A DNA stretch of 64,000 bases from VBDM01 sp035651815 (lineage in GTDB: Bacteria; Pseudomonadota; Gammaproteobacteria; Burkholderiales; SG8-39). The translations under genes and the position numbers were made by a program. Within the stretch, counting starts at the first letter, position 1, and the number at the start of each line of letters is the position of its first letter. The DNA lies in assembly GCA_035651815.1 (NCBI GenBank), contig DASRFB010000092.1, positions 1 to 64,000 on the forward strand. The letters are read 5' to 3'. Positions 50,333 through 58,657 of this stretch are shown here, piece after piece. The notes under the pieces are model-generated. The model saw only the letters and a program-made list of their open reading frames with translations, ran no database searches and was not told the DNA's origin.

Positions 50333-51830
50333 GGCCTCTCCGCCGCGTCCGGCGCGCCTGCCAGATCGGATAGCAGATCACGACGACCGCGATCGCGAAC
50401 AGCACGAGCACGATGGGACGCGCGAGCCACGACGCGTGATAGCGCGCGACCGAGATGTAGAGATAGTTCTCTGCGATCTTGCCGAGCACGAGGCCGAGGA
50501 CGAACGGCGCGCGCGGCCAGCCGGCGACCACCATGAGCCAGCCGATCCCGCCGCACAGGAGCATCACGACCAGGTCGCCGTACTGGTTGTTCGCGGTGTA
50601 GGCGCCGATGAAGATCAGCACCAGGATGACCGGCACGAGCAGCTCGCCCGGCACGTTCGTGAGCGACGCGAGCCGGTTGAGGAATATCAGGCACGCGATG
50701 ACGGTGATGATGTTCGCGAGCACGATGGTCCACACCATCGAGTAGGTGATCGGCAGGTTCTTGGTCAGCATGTCGGGGCCGGGAACGAGGCCCATCAGGA
50801 AGAAGCCGCCGAGGATCACCGCCATCGAGGCGCTCCCCGGGACGCCGAAGGCGATGGTCGGGATGAGCGAGCCGCCCTCCTTCGAGTTGCTCGCCGCGCC
50901 CGGGCCGATGACGCCGCGCACGTCGCCGCGGCCGAAGCCCTTGCGCTCCTCGGGCGTGCGCGCGCTCTGCACCGCGTGGCCGTAGGCCATCCATTGCGCG
51001 ACCGGGCCGCCCAGGCCCGGCGTGATGCCGATGAAGGTCCCGATCAGGCTGCAGCGGATCGCCAGCCCGAAATGCTGGAACGTGTCCTTCACGCCCTCGA
51101 GCACGCCTTTCCTCACCTGGCCGACGCGCGTGTCGCCCGCGATCGAGCTGCCGCGCACGACCAGGTCGAGGATCTCCGGCACCGCGAACAGGCCGACGAG
51201 CACCGCCACGATGTCGAGGCCCTGCCAGAGGTAGAGCGTGCCGAAGGTGAAGCGCGCGACCCCGGCCTGCGGGTCCTGGCCGACGGTCGCGAGCAGCAGC
51301 CCGAGCCCGCCGGCGATGAATCCGCGCACCATGCCGCGCGCGCCCTGGCCGCTGAGCGAGGCGATGAAGGCGAGGCCGACGATCGCGAGCATGAACAGCT
51401 CCGGGGATCCGAACGCCAGCACGAGCGGCCGCACGACCGGGATCGCGAGCGCGAGCGCGGCCGCGCCGACCAGCGCCCCGAGCAGCGAGCTCGACAGCGC
51501 CGCGCCGAGCGCGCGTCCCGCCTCGCCCTTCTTCGCCATGGAGTGCCCGTCGAGGATGATCGCCGCCGTGGTGGACTCGCCCGGGATGCCGAACAGCACC
51601 GAGGTGATGTCGCCGGTGGTCGCGACCACCGAGTGCATCCCGAGCAGGAACGCCATCGCCTCGTGCGGCTTCATCGCGTAGATGAAGGGCAGCATGAGCG
51701 CGAGCGTGGTGACGCCGCCCAGCCCCGGCAGCAGCCCGACCCAGAACCCGAGCAGGATGCCGAGCCCCATGAAGGCGAGCGCCTTCCACTGCAGGACCAG
51801 CAACAGCCCGGCCAGGGCGGATTCGATCAT
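50325..51830 (-). CDS. tctA: Tripartite tricarboxylate transporter, large membrane subunit TctA
   Basis: A 501-residue protein of about 12 transmembrane helices. The family signatures GLLPGLGGVTTLALMLPF near residue 34 and ITPGLGGPVAQWMAYGHAVQ near residue 327 are inverted-repeat glycine loops of the transport core. The ATG at 51830 overlaps the tctC stop (ATGA). Confidence 0.95.
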   Translation of the reverse strand: MIESALAGLLLVLQWKALAFMGLGILLGFWVGLLPGLGGVTTLALMLPFIYAMKPHEAMAFLLGMHSVVATTGDITSVLFGIPGESTTAAIILDGHSMAKKGEAGRALGAALSSSLLGALVGAAALALAIPVVRPLVLAFGSPELFMLAIVGLAFIASLSGQGARGMVRGFIAGGLGLLLATVGQDPQAGVARFTFGTLYLWQGLDIVAVLVGLFAVPEILDLVVRGSSIAGDTRVGQVRKGVLEGVKDTFQHFGLAIRCSLIGTFIGITPGLGGPVAQWMAYGHAVQSARTPEERKGFGRGDVRGVIGPGAASNSKEGGSLIPTIAFGVPGSASMAVILGGFFLMGLVPGPDMLTKNLPITYSMVWTIVLANIITVIACLIFLNRLASLTNVPGELLVPVILVLIFIGAYTANNQYGDLVVMLLCGGIGWLMVVAGWPRAPFVLGLVLGKIAENYLYISVARYHASWLARPIVLVLFAIAVVVICYPIWQARRTRRRGHA

Positions 51831-52837
51831 TCGCCGAACTTCACGTACTTGCGGAATTCGGCGACGATGTCGTTCGGCTGGTTCAGGACTTCTTTCATCA
51901 CCTCGAGCGCCTGGTCGCCGTTGACGTAGTTGAGCGTCAGGTCGGCCTTCTTCGCCTCGGCGAGCAGGTCCTTGTCGGCGAGCGACTTGACGAATGCGTC
52001 GCGCAGGATGTTGACGAGGTTGTCCGGCGTCCCGGGCGGCATGACGTACGGACGGCCGACCACCTCGGGCGCCGAGCGCAGCGCCATCATCGCCTTCGCG
52101 CGCGGATTGGGCGCGAGGCTCTCGTCGCTGGGCAGGTTGGCGATCTCGGGCTCGCTCGCGCGCGAGCGGATGACGGGGTGCACCAGCTTGCGCTCGATGA
52201 ACGGCGCGATCGACGAGTACGAGCCGGCGCGGGCGTCGGCCTCCTTGCGCTCGACCGCGAGCATGATGTCGGCGCTGCTCGAGTAGCCGCTCACGAGCTT
52301 GAGGTTCACGCCGAGGAACTCCTTCAGCAGCAGCGGGAAGTCGTAGGTGTTGGCCCCGGGCCCGGTCGCGCCCACGATGATGGGCTCCTTCGCCTTCCTC
52401 ATGTCGTCGAAGGTCTTGTACGGCAGGTCGTCGCGGATGGCGAGCACCGTGGTCTCGCTCGCGGCCGAGCCGATCCACGCGAACTTGAGCATGTCGAACT
52501 TCACGCCTTCGACCTTAAGCAGCTGCCCGATCGGCAGGTTGCGGTTGAAGGTGCCGATCGTCAGCCCGTCGGGCTTCGCCTGGGCGTAGACGTAATTGGC
52601 CGCGATCAGGCTGTTGGCGCCCGGCATGTTCTGCACGATCACGGTCGGCGTGCCCGGGATGTACTTCGGCAGGTAGCGCGACAGCAGCCGCGCGACCGAG
52701 TCGTAGCCGCCCCCCGGCTTGTAGCCCACGACGATCGTGATGGTCTTGCCTTCGAAGTACGGCGCCTGGCTCTGGCGGTTGCACCCCACGAGCGCGAGCA
52801 GAGCAAGCGCCGTGACGAGCGCGAAGCGGATTCTCAT
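51827..52837 (-). CDS. tctC: Tripartite tricarboxylate transporter substrate-binding protein TctC (Bug), lipoprotein type
   Basis: A 336-residue solute-binding protein of the Bug family. TITIVVGYKPGGGYDSVARLL and VIVQNMPGANSLIAANYVY match the two ligand loops. Unlike most soluble periplasmic Bug receptors it has a lipobox, LALVGC-type (LLALVGC, Cys19), so it is probably anchored. GGAGGGATC precedes the ATG. It heads the tctCAB operon; the ligand is unknown, as Bug proteins bind many carboxylates. Confidence 0.93.
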   Translation of the reverse strand: MRIRFALVTALALLALVGCNRQSQAPYFEGKTITIVVGYKPGGGYDSVARLLSRYLPKYIPGTPTVIVQNMPGANSLIAANYVYAQAKPDGLTIGTFNRNLPIGQLLKVEGVKFDMLKFAWIGSAASETTVLAIRDDLPYKTFDDMRKAKEPIIVGATGPGANTYDFPLLLKEFLGVNLKLVSGYSSSADIMLAVERKEADARAGSYSSIAPFIERKLVHPVIRSRASEPEIANLPSDESLAPNPRAKAMMALRSAPEVVGRPYVMPPGTPDNLVNILRDAFVKSLADKDLLAEAKKADLTLNYVNGDQALEVMKEVLNQPNDIVAEFRKYVKFGE

Positions 52838-52883
52838 GATCCCTCCTCGTTCGGTAAGTCGTAGTCTCTCTTGGATCCCTCGT

Positions 52884-52900
52884 GCCGGCTGCGAGCCGGC
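52884..52900. terminator. 7-bp GC hairpin between purM and tctC
   Basis: GCCGGCT/AGCCGGC with a GCG loop in the 131-base gap downstream of purM and upstream of tctC. There is no U-tract, so termination is uncertain. Confidence 0.35.
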
Positions 52901-52968
52901 CGGCGGTGTCCCCCGCCCGGGAAAGCAGGGATGATCCTACGAATGCGGGGCCGGAGTAAATACCCGGC

Positions 52969-54018
52969 TCATGTTCCGCCGCGTGAAACGACGACTTGCG
53001 CCTCGCCCGGCGCGCGCGGCTCGACCCGGCCGATGCGCCACGCGGTCTCTCCGGCGGCGCGCAGCGTCTCCTGCGCCCGGGCGGCGTCGCGCTCTTCCAC
53101 GATCACCACCATGCCGATGCCGCAGTTGAACACGCGCAGCATCTCGGCCTCGGCGACGTTGCCCTGCTCCTGCAGCCAACCGAAGATCGGAGGCGGCGTC
53201 CAGGCGCCGCGCTCGAGCACGGCTTTCGTTCCGTCGGGCAGAACGCGCGGCACGTTCTCGACGAGGCCGCCGCCGGTGATGTGCGCCAGGCCCTTCACCG
53301 TCATCGCGCGCATCAGCGCGAGCAGCGGCTTCACGTAGATGCGCGTCGGCTCGAGCAGCGCCTCGGCCAGCGTGCGCCCGTGGAAATCCGAGCCCGGATC
53401 GGCGCCCGACACGTCGAGGATGCGCCGCACGAGCGAGTAGCCGTTCGAGTGCGCGCCGCTCGACGCGAGCCCGAGCACCGCGTCGCCCGGCGCGATCGAG
53501 CGCCCGTCGATGATCGCGCTTTTTTCCACGACGCCCACGGCGAATCCGGCCAGATCGTATTCGCCTTCGGGATACATGCCCGGCATCTCGGCGGTCTCGC
53601 CGCCGATCAGCGCGCAGCCTGCGAGGTCGCAGCCGCGCGCGATGCCGGCGACGACCTGCGTCGCGACGCCGACGTCGAGCCTGCCGCACGCGTAGTAGTC
53701 GAGGAAGAAGAGCGGCTCGGCGCCCTGCACCAGGATGTCGTTCACGCTCATCGCCACGAGGTCGATGCCGACCGTGTCGTGGCGGTTCAGCCGGAACGCG
53801 AGCTTGAGCTTGGTGCCCACGCCGTCGGTGCCCGAGACCAGCACGGGCTCGCGGTAGCGCTTCGGGATCTCGCACAGCGCGCCGAAGCCGCCGATGCCGG
53901 CGAGCACCTCGGGGCGCATCGTGCGCTTCGCGAACGGCTTGATCGCCTCGACCAGCGCGTCGCCCGCGTCGATGTCGACGCCCGCGTCGCGGTAGCTGAT
54001 CGGCTTTCGACTGGCCAA
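52969..54018 (-). CDS. purM: Phosphoribosylformylglycinamidine cyclo-ligase (AIR synthetase)
   Basis: The fifth step of purine synthesis. It has 349 residues and starts ISYRDAGVDIDAGDALVEAI. GTDGVGTKLKLAF, MSVNDILVQGAEPLFFLDY and AHITGGGLVENVPRVLP are the ATP and substrate loops. The start is a TTG at 54018 with no Shine-Dalgarno sequence; no better start is available. It is divergent from the permease gene with overlapping -10 elements at 54057-54064. Confidence 0.96.
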   Translation of the reverse strand: MASRKPISYRDAGVDIDAGDALVEAIKPFAKRTMRPEVLAGIGGFGALCEIPKRYREPVLVSGTDGVGTKLKLAFRLNRHDTVGIDLVAMSVNDILVQGAEPLFFLDYYACGRLDVGVATQVVAGIARGCDLAGCALIGGETAEMPGMYPEGEYDLAGFAVGVVEKSAIIDGRSIAPGDAVLGLASSGAHSNGYSLVRRILDVSGADPGSDFHGRTLAEALLEPTRIYVKPLLALMRAMTVKGLAHITGGGLVENVPRVLPDGTKAVLERGAWTPPPIFGWLQEQGNVAEAEMLRVFNCGIGMVVIVEERDAARAQETLRAAGETAWRIGRVEPRAPGEAQVVVSRGGT

Positions 54019-54056
54019 GAGGGAGGGATACCGCTAGAGTCTCGTTTTCCGCGCGA

Positions 54057-54064
54057 ATTCTAAT
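54057..54064. promoter_or_regulatory. Overlapping divergent -10 boxes (ATTCTAAT) for purM and the permease
   Basis: TAGAAT on the minus strand (plus 54057-54062; 38 bases before purM) overlaps TCTAAT on the plus strand (54059-54064; five bases before the permease ATG). The arrangement copies the glrK/folA one. Confidence 0.4.
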
Positions 54065-54069
54065 CGAAA

Positions 54070-55143
54070 ATGCACCCGGCCCGCCGCGCTGACCGAGAGA
54101 AATGGTGGTGGCTCGCGCTGGGCCTGGGCTTCCTGCTGCTGCTGTATTTCCTCTCGCCGATCCTGACGCCGTTCCTGCTGGGCGGGATCCTCGCGTACAT
54201 CATGAACCCGCTGGTCGGCTGGCTCGAGCGCCATCGTGTCGACCGCACCATCGGCGCGGTCGTCGCGATCGCGCTGCTCGCCGGCCTCGTGGTCCTGTGG
54301 GTGCTCATCGTGGTGCCGCTGTTCACCAAGGAGATCCGCCAGCTGATCGAGCGCCTTCCCGACGCGTTCGACCAGGCCAACACGCGGCTCGTGCCCTGGC
54401 TGCGCGAGCGCTTCGGGGTCGAGCTGCAGCTCGACCCGGCGAGCGTGCGCGCGTATTTCGCCGACGCCGTGAAGGGCACCGAGGGCGTCGGCGCCGCCCT
54501 GTTGCAGTCGCTCAGGATCGGCAGCGCGACGCTGATCGGCTTCCTCATCACGGCGCTGCTCATCCCGGTCGTGCTGTTCTACCTCATGCGCGACTGGAAC
54601 CGGCTGATCGAGGTCGTCGACGGCCTGGTCCCGCGCAACCTCCACCCCAAGGTCGCCGAGATCGCGCGCGAGACCGACGCCGTGCTCGCCGAGTTCCTGC
54701 GCGGGCAGCTTTCCGTGATGCTGGTGATGAGCTTCTACTACTCGATCGCGCTGTGGGTCGCGGGGCTCGATTTCTACCTGCCGGTCGGGATCATCACCGG
54801 CATCCTGGTGTTCATCCCGTACGTGGGCTCGTTCACGGGCCTGCTGCTCGCGACGCTCTCGGGCCTGATCCAGTTCGGGCCCACCATGGGACTCGTGTGG
54901 GTGCTGATCGCGTTCGGCATCGGCCAGGCGATCGAGGGGATGGCGGTGACGCCGCTGCTGGTCGGCAAGCGCATCGGCCTGCACCCGGTCGCGGTGATCT
55001 TCGCGCTGCTCGCGTTCGGGCAGCTGTTCGGCTTCGTCGGCGTGCTGCTCGCGCTGCCGGCGAGCGCCGCGCTGCTGGTCGGCCTGCGGCACCTGCGCGC
55101 GCGCTACATCGCGAGCTCGGTGTACGGCGGCGACGCGGGCTGA
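54070..55143 (+). CDS. AI-2E/PerM-family permease
   Basis: A 357-residue inner-membrane protein with about eight hydrophobic segments. PILTPFLLGGILAYIMNPLV and the late GITGILVFIPYVGSF-like segment (PVGIITGILVFIPYVGSFTG) match the AI-2E transporter/PerM family. Substrates are uncertain: autoinducer-2 or Na+/H+ exchange have been proposed for relatives. It sits between purM and hda, a conserved betaproteobacterial neighbourhood. The hda GTG lies seven bases after its stop. Confidence 0.9.
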   Translation: MHPARRADREKWWWLALGLGFLLLLYFLSPILTPFLLGGILAYIMNPLVGWLERHRVDRTIGAVVAIALLAGLVVLWVLIVVPLFTKEIRQLIERLPDAFDQANTRLVPWLRERFGVELQLDPASVRAYFADAVKGTEGVGAALLQSLRIGSATLIGFLITALLIPVVLFYLMRDWNRLIEVVDGLVPRNLHPKVAEIARETDAVLAEFLRGQLSVMLVMSFYYSIALWVAGLDFYLPVGIITGILVFIPYVGSFTGLLLATLSGLIQFGPTMGLVWVLIAFGIGQAIEGMAVTPLLVGKRIGLHPVAVIFALLAFGQLFGFVGVLLALPASAALLVGLRHLRARYIASSVYGGDAG

Positions 55144-55150
55144 AGCGGCC

Positions 55151-55804
55151 GTGCGGCAACTGGTCCTCGAGCTCGCGCCGCCCGAGCCGCCCAGCTTCGC
55201 GAGCTACGTTCCCGGACGCAACGCCGCCGCGCTCGCCGCGCTCCGGAGCGCGCTCGCGGGCGGCGAGCGCTTCGTCTATCTGTGGGGTCCTTCGGGGAGC
55301 GGCAAGACGCACCTGCTGCGCGCCTTCGAGACCGCGGGCGGCCGGGCGGCGGACGACGTCCAGCGGCTCGACGAGCCCGGGCAGATCGCGCTGTTCGATC
55401 TCTACAACGCGCTGCGCGCCTCGGGCGGCGCGCTCGCGGCGGCGGGCGACGAGCCGCCGGAAGGGCTGCGCCTGCGCGAGGACCTGCGCTCGCGCCTCGG
55501 CAGCGGGGTCGTGATCCAGCTGCGCCCGCTGTCGGAGACCGAGAAGGCGGCGGCGCTGCGCGAGCGCGCGAAGGCGCGCGGCATCGCGCTCTCCGACGGC
55601 GTCATCGCGTACCTGCTCACGCACCTGCGGCGCGACATGGGCACGCAGATCGCCGTGCTCGACGCGCTCGACCGCCATTCGCTGGAGCGCCAGCGCCCGA
55701 TCACCGTGCCCTTGCTGAAGCAGGCGTTGCGCTCGCTCGAGCAGGAAAAAAAAGGCCGGCGACTCCCCCCGGATATCGCCGGCCCCCGCAAGGGCGGTCC
55801 GTAG
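55151..55804 (+). CDS. hda: Hda, regulatory inactivator of DnaA
   Basis: A 217-residue AAA+ protein that, with the sliding clamp, stimulates DnaA-ATP hydrolysis after replication starts. It opens with the clamp-binding motif RQLVLEL; YLWGPSGSGKTHLLRAF is Walker A, and a DEPGQIALFDLYN stretch corresponds to Walker B. The C-terminal helices contain LLTHLRRDMGTQIAVLDALD. It starts at a GTG. The last 15 or so codons (KKGRRLPPDIAGPRKGGP) also encode the terminator of the antisense small gene and are probably dispensable. Confidence 0.92.
   Translation: MRQLVLELAPPEPPSFASYVPGRNAAALAALRSALAGGERFVYLWGPSGSGKTHLLRAFETAGGRAADDVQRLDEPGQIALFDLYNALRASGGALAAAGDEPPEGLRLREDLRSRLGSGVVIQLRPLSETEKAAALRERAKARGIALSDGVIAYLLTHLRRDMGTQIAVLDALDRHSLERQRPITVPLLKQALRSLEQEKKGRRLPPDIAGPRKGGP
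55746..55784 (-). terminator. Rho-independent terminator (minus strand) inside the hda 3' end
   Basis: On the minus strand a 9-bp stem GGCCGGCGA/TCGCCGGCC with a 13-base loop is followed by eight T residues. It would end transcription of the small gene at 55832-56110. Confidence 0.75.
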
Positions 55805-55831
55805 CTCGGGCCCGGACCCCCCCCGGCCCAG

Positions 55832-56110
55832 CTACGCCTTGCCCTCCGTTTGTCCGGCAAAGAAACCCCCGGCGACCGCGGGCTCACCGCCCGCGGCGCC
55901 GGGGAAAGAGCGAGCGCGCGAAGGAGGCCACGCGCTTGCTGTCGCCGGCTCCTGCAGAGCCGGCGATCGGAGGAAACGGGTGTCGTCGTCCGTCAGCCGG
56001 GATGCCACCTTGCCCCGGACGATGTCGAAATTCCCGAGGAACAAATACGCGCCGTAGGACAGCAGCGCGACGCTCGCGACCTCACCGCACACCATCAGCA
56101 CTTCGAACAT
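55832..56110 (-). CDS. Small hypothetical protein with one hydrophobic helix
   Basis: A 92-residue product from an ATG at 56110 with a very strong AGGAGGAG ribosome-binding site. Residues 1-28 (MFEVLMVCGEVASVALLSYG and on) form a hydrophobic helix, followed by NFDIVRGKVASRLTDDDTRFL. The C-terminal 35 residues are Pro/Ala/Gly-rich and may be only loosely structured. No family was recognised. A good terminator follows at 55746-55784. These signals, rather than homology, support the gene. Confidence 0.65.
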   Translation of the reverse strand: MFEVLMVCGEVASVALLSYGAYLFLGNFDIVRGKVASRLTDDDTRFLRSPALQEPATASAWPPSRARSFPGAAGGEPAVAGGFFAGQTEGKA

Positions 56111-56277
56111 GTTCTCCTCCTTTTCGCTCCGAGACGGAATCGGTGTCCCGTCAGAGCGAAATTTAGGCGGCAAGAGGGCCCGGGCTCTATGGAGCGCGGC
56201 ACTGTGCGGGTGTCGGATATGGGCGGCGCCGGAGTGCCGGCGTGCACAGGCCGTCCGTGAAATACTCCCCGCGACGG

Positions 56278-56283
56278 TAGAAT
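56278..56283 (+). promoter_or_regulatory. -10 box (TAGAAT), seven bases before the HAD phosphatase start
   Basis: TAGAAT ends seven bases before the GTG at 56291, as at murJ and glrK, and implies a leaderless mRNA. The -35 is weak. Confidence 0.45.
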
Positions 56284-56290
56284 CGCGCCG

Positions 56291-56953
56291 GTGGACCTCG
56301 CGCTCTTCGACCTCGACAACACCCTGCTCGCGGGCGACAGCGACTACGCCTGGGCGCAGTTCCTGATCGGGCGCGGCGTGCTGGACCGCGCGCGCTACGA
56401 GGCGCGCAACGACGCGTTCTACAAGCAATATCTGGCCGGCGAGCTGGACATACGCGAGTTCCTCGATTTCCAGCTGGCGCCGCTCGCGCGCCGGCCGCGC
56501 GCCGAGCTCGACGCCTGGCACCGCGACTTCATGCGCGAGCGCGTCGTTCCCATGATCCTGCCCGAGGCGCGCGCGCTGATCGCGCGCCACCGCGGGCGCG
56601 GCGACGTCTGCGCCATCCTCACCTCGACCAACGCCTTCATCACCGCGCCGATCGCGCGCGAGCTCGGCGTCGAGCACCTGCTCGCGACCGAGCTCGAGAC
56701 CTGCGACGAGGGCTACACCGGCCGCCCGGCCGGCACCCCGTGCTTCCGCGAGGGCAAGATCGAGCGGCTCGAGCATTGGCTCGGCTCCCGCGGCGAGACG
56801 CTCGGCTCGTACGCGAGGAGCTGGTTCTACAGCGACTCGCTGAACGACCTGCCGCTGCTCGAGCGCGTCACCGATCCCGTCGCCGTCGACCCCGACGAGA
56901 CGCTGCGCCGCGTCGCGCACGAGCGCGGCTGGCCGGTGATCACTCTGAAATGA
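56291..56953 (+). CDS. HAD-IB family phosphatase (SerB-like)
   Basis: A 220-residue haloacid-dehalogenase-type phosphatase. Motif I is LALFDLDNTLLAGDSD (Asp7, Asp9), motif II is ILTSTNAF, and motifs III-IV are a Lys plus FYSDSLNDLPLLE. It belongs to the HAD-IB subgroup, with a helical cap at about residues 20-90, that includes phosphoserine and related small-molecule phosphatases. It starts at a GTG, and its stop overlaps the ATG of the ABC permease (ATGA). A link to cobalamin or siderophore metabolism is possible from context only. Confidence 0.9.
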   Translation: MDLALFDLDNTLLAGDSDYAWAQFLIGRGVLDRARYEARNDAFYKQYLAGELDIREFLDFQLAPLARRPRAELDAWHRDFMRERVVPMILPEARALIARHRGRGDVCAILTSTNAFITAPIARELGVEHLLATELETCDEGYTGRPAGTPCFREGKIERLEHWLGSRGETLGSYARSWFYSDSLNDLPLLERVTDPVAVDPDETLRRVAHERGWPVITLK

Positions 56954-57909
56954 GAGCCCTCCCCGCCGCGATCGTCGTCCTGGTCCCGGTCGCGCTCGGG
57001 CTCGCGATCGCGCTCGGCAGCGTCCCCATGAGCGCGGGCCAGCTCGCGCAAGCGCTCGCCGGGCGCGGCGACGACGCGCTGCGCGAGATCGTGTGGGACG
57101 TGCGCGTGCCGCGCGCGCTCGCGGCGTTCGCGTGCGGCGCGCTGCTCGCGCTGTCGGGCGCGCTGCTGCAGGTGCTGCTGCGCAATCCCCTCGCCGATCC
57201 CTACATCCTCGGCGTCTCGGGCGGGGCCTCGGTCGGCGCGCTGCTCGCCCTGGTGCTCGGGCTCGCGGCAACCGCGATGCGGCTGTTCGCGCTCGCAGGC
57301 GCGGCGCTCGCGGCGGGCGCCGTGTTCGCGTTCTCGCGCGGGCGCGCCGGATGGAACCCGTACCGGGTGCTGCTGACGGGCGTCGCGCTGTCGGCGGGCT
57401 GCGGCGCGATCGTGGGCCTGCTCCTCAGCCTCGCGCCCGCCGCGCAGGTGCAGGGCATGCTGTACTGGCTGCTCGGCGATCTCTCGCCCGCGGGCGACCC
57501 GACGCTCGCCCTCGCCGTGCTCGCCGCGTGCACCGCGCTCGCGTGGTCGCGCGCCGCTGCGCTCGACGTCGTGCTGCTCGGGAGCGACAAGGCGGCCTCG
57601 CTCGGCGTCGACGTCGGACGGCTGCAGGCGATCGCGTTCGCGGCCGCGACGCTCGCCACGGTCGCGGCGGTGCTGCTCGGCGGCGCGATCGGCTTCGTCG
57701 GCCTGGTGGTGCCGCACCTGCTGCGCCTCGCGGGCGTCCGCGCCCACCGGCTGCTCGTGCCGCTCTCGGTGTGCGCGGGCGGGAGCCTGCTCGTGATCGC
57801 GGACACCGTGGCGCGCACCGCGACCGCGCCCTCGGAGCTGCCGGTCGGCGTGATCACCGCGCTGATCGGCGTGCCGGCGCTGCTGTTCCTGCTCGCGCGC
57901 GTGCGCTAG
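56950..57909 (+). CDS. btuC: FecCD/BtuC-family ABC importer permease
   Basis: A 319-residue permease of type II importers (vitamin B12, heme or ferric siderophores), with nine or ten helices. RVPRALAAFACGALLALSGA and RNPLADPYILGVSGGASVGA are the diagnostic segments, and FVGLVVPHLLRL precedes the ATPase-contact loop. The ATG overlaps the phosphatase stop. The ATPase gene follows after four bases. No periplasmic binding protein or TonB receptor is in the window, so B12 specificity is only the default guess. Confidence 0.85.
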   Translation: MRALPAAIVVLVPVALGLAIALGSVPMSAGQLAQALAGRGDDALREIVWDVRVPRALAAFACGALLALSGALLQVLLRNPLADPYILGVSGGASVGALLALVLGLAATAMRLFALAGAALAAGAVFAFSRGRAGWNPYRVLLTGVALSAGCGAIVGLLLSLAPAAQVQGMLYWLLGDLSPAGDPTLALAVLAACTALAWSRAAALDVVLLGSDKAASLGVDVGRLQAIAFAAATLATVAAVLLGGAIGFVGLVVPHLLRLAGVRAHRLLVPLSVCAGGSLLVIADTVARTATAPSELPVGVITALIGVPALLFLLARVR

Positions 57910-57913
57910 GGCG

Positions 57914-58657
57914 ATGCTCGCGGCGCGGGCGATCGGCATCCGGGCCGGCGGACGAACGCTGGTCGAAGGACTGGACCTCGTGCTCGCGCCCGGCCAGTGC
58001 TGGGCGCTGCTCGGCCCCAACGGCGCGGGGAAATCGAGCCTCATCCTGGCGCTCGCGGGCTTGCGCGCGCCGCACCGGGGCGAGATCGCGCTCGACGAGC
58101 GTCCGCTCGCGCGCTGGACCCGGGCCGAGCTCGCGCGCCGCGTCGGGGTGCTGCTGCAGGACGACACGCCCGACTTCTGGGGCAGCGCCCTCGAGTACGC
58201 GCGGCTCGGGCGCTACCCGCGGTCCGGCGGCGCCTGGGGAGGCGACGCCGAGGACGACGCGGCCGCGCTCGGCTGGCTCGCGCGGCTCGACCTCACCGAG
58301 CGCGCCGCGCAGCCCTATGTCACGCTCTCGGGCGGCGAGCGCCAGCGCGCGCGCATCGCGCAGCTGCTCGTGCAGGACGCGGGCCTGCTGATGCTCGACG
58401 AGCCGCTCAGCCATCTCGACCTGCGCCACCAGGTGCAGGTCATGGAGCTGCTCGCCGAATCCGCCCGTGCCGGCCGCACGGTGCTGATGGCGCTGCACCA
58501 GCCGAGCCTCGCCGCGCGCTACTGCGATCACGCGGTTTTGTTGTATGATGCGGGCCGCTCCAGCGCCGGACCGTGCGCCGACATGCTCACGCCGTCCCGC
58601 CTCGAGGCGCTCTACCGATGCCGCCTGGAGTCCGCGGGCCTCTCGATCCCCACTTGA
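57914..58657 (+). CDS. btuD: ABC importer ATPase, BtuD/FhuC type
   Basis: A 247-residue ATPase with Walker A LLGPNGAGKSSLILAL, signature VTLSGGERQRARIAQLL and Walker B GLLMLDEPLSHLDL, and the switch His in LMALHQPSLAARY. It pairs with the upstream permease. Its last 40 bases overlap the start of pcnB as annotated. Confidence 0.9.
   Translation: MLAARAIGIRAGGRTLVEGLDLVLAPGQCWALLGPNGAGKSSLILALAGLRAPHRGEIALDERPLARWTRAELARRVGVLLQDDTPDFWGSALEYARLGRYPRSGGAWGGDAEDDAAALGWLARLDLTERAAQPYVTLSGGERQRARIAQLLVQDAGLLMLDEPLSHLDLRHQVQVMELLAESARAGRTVLMALHQPSLAARYCDHAVLLYDAGRSSAGPCADMLTPSRLEALYRCRLESAGLSIPT

Noticed and set aside
56198..56204. GGCACTG, resembling the B12 box GCCACTG, upstream of the btuC-like operon
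   Set aside because: The other cobalamin riboswitch elements (paired GGGAAG segments and the flanking helices) are missing, and the importer is two genes from a normal leader.
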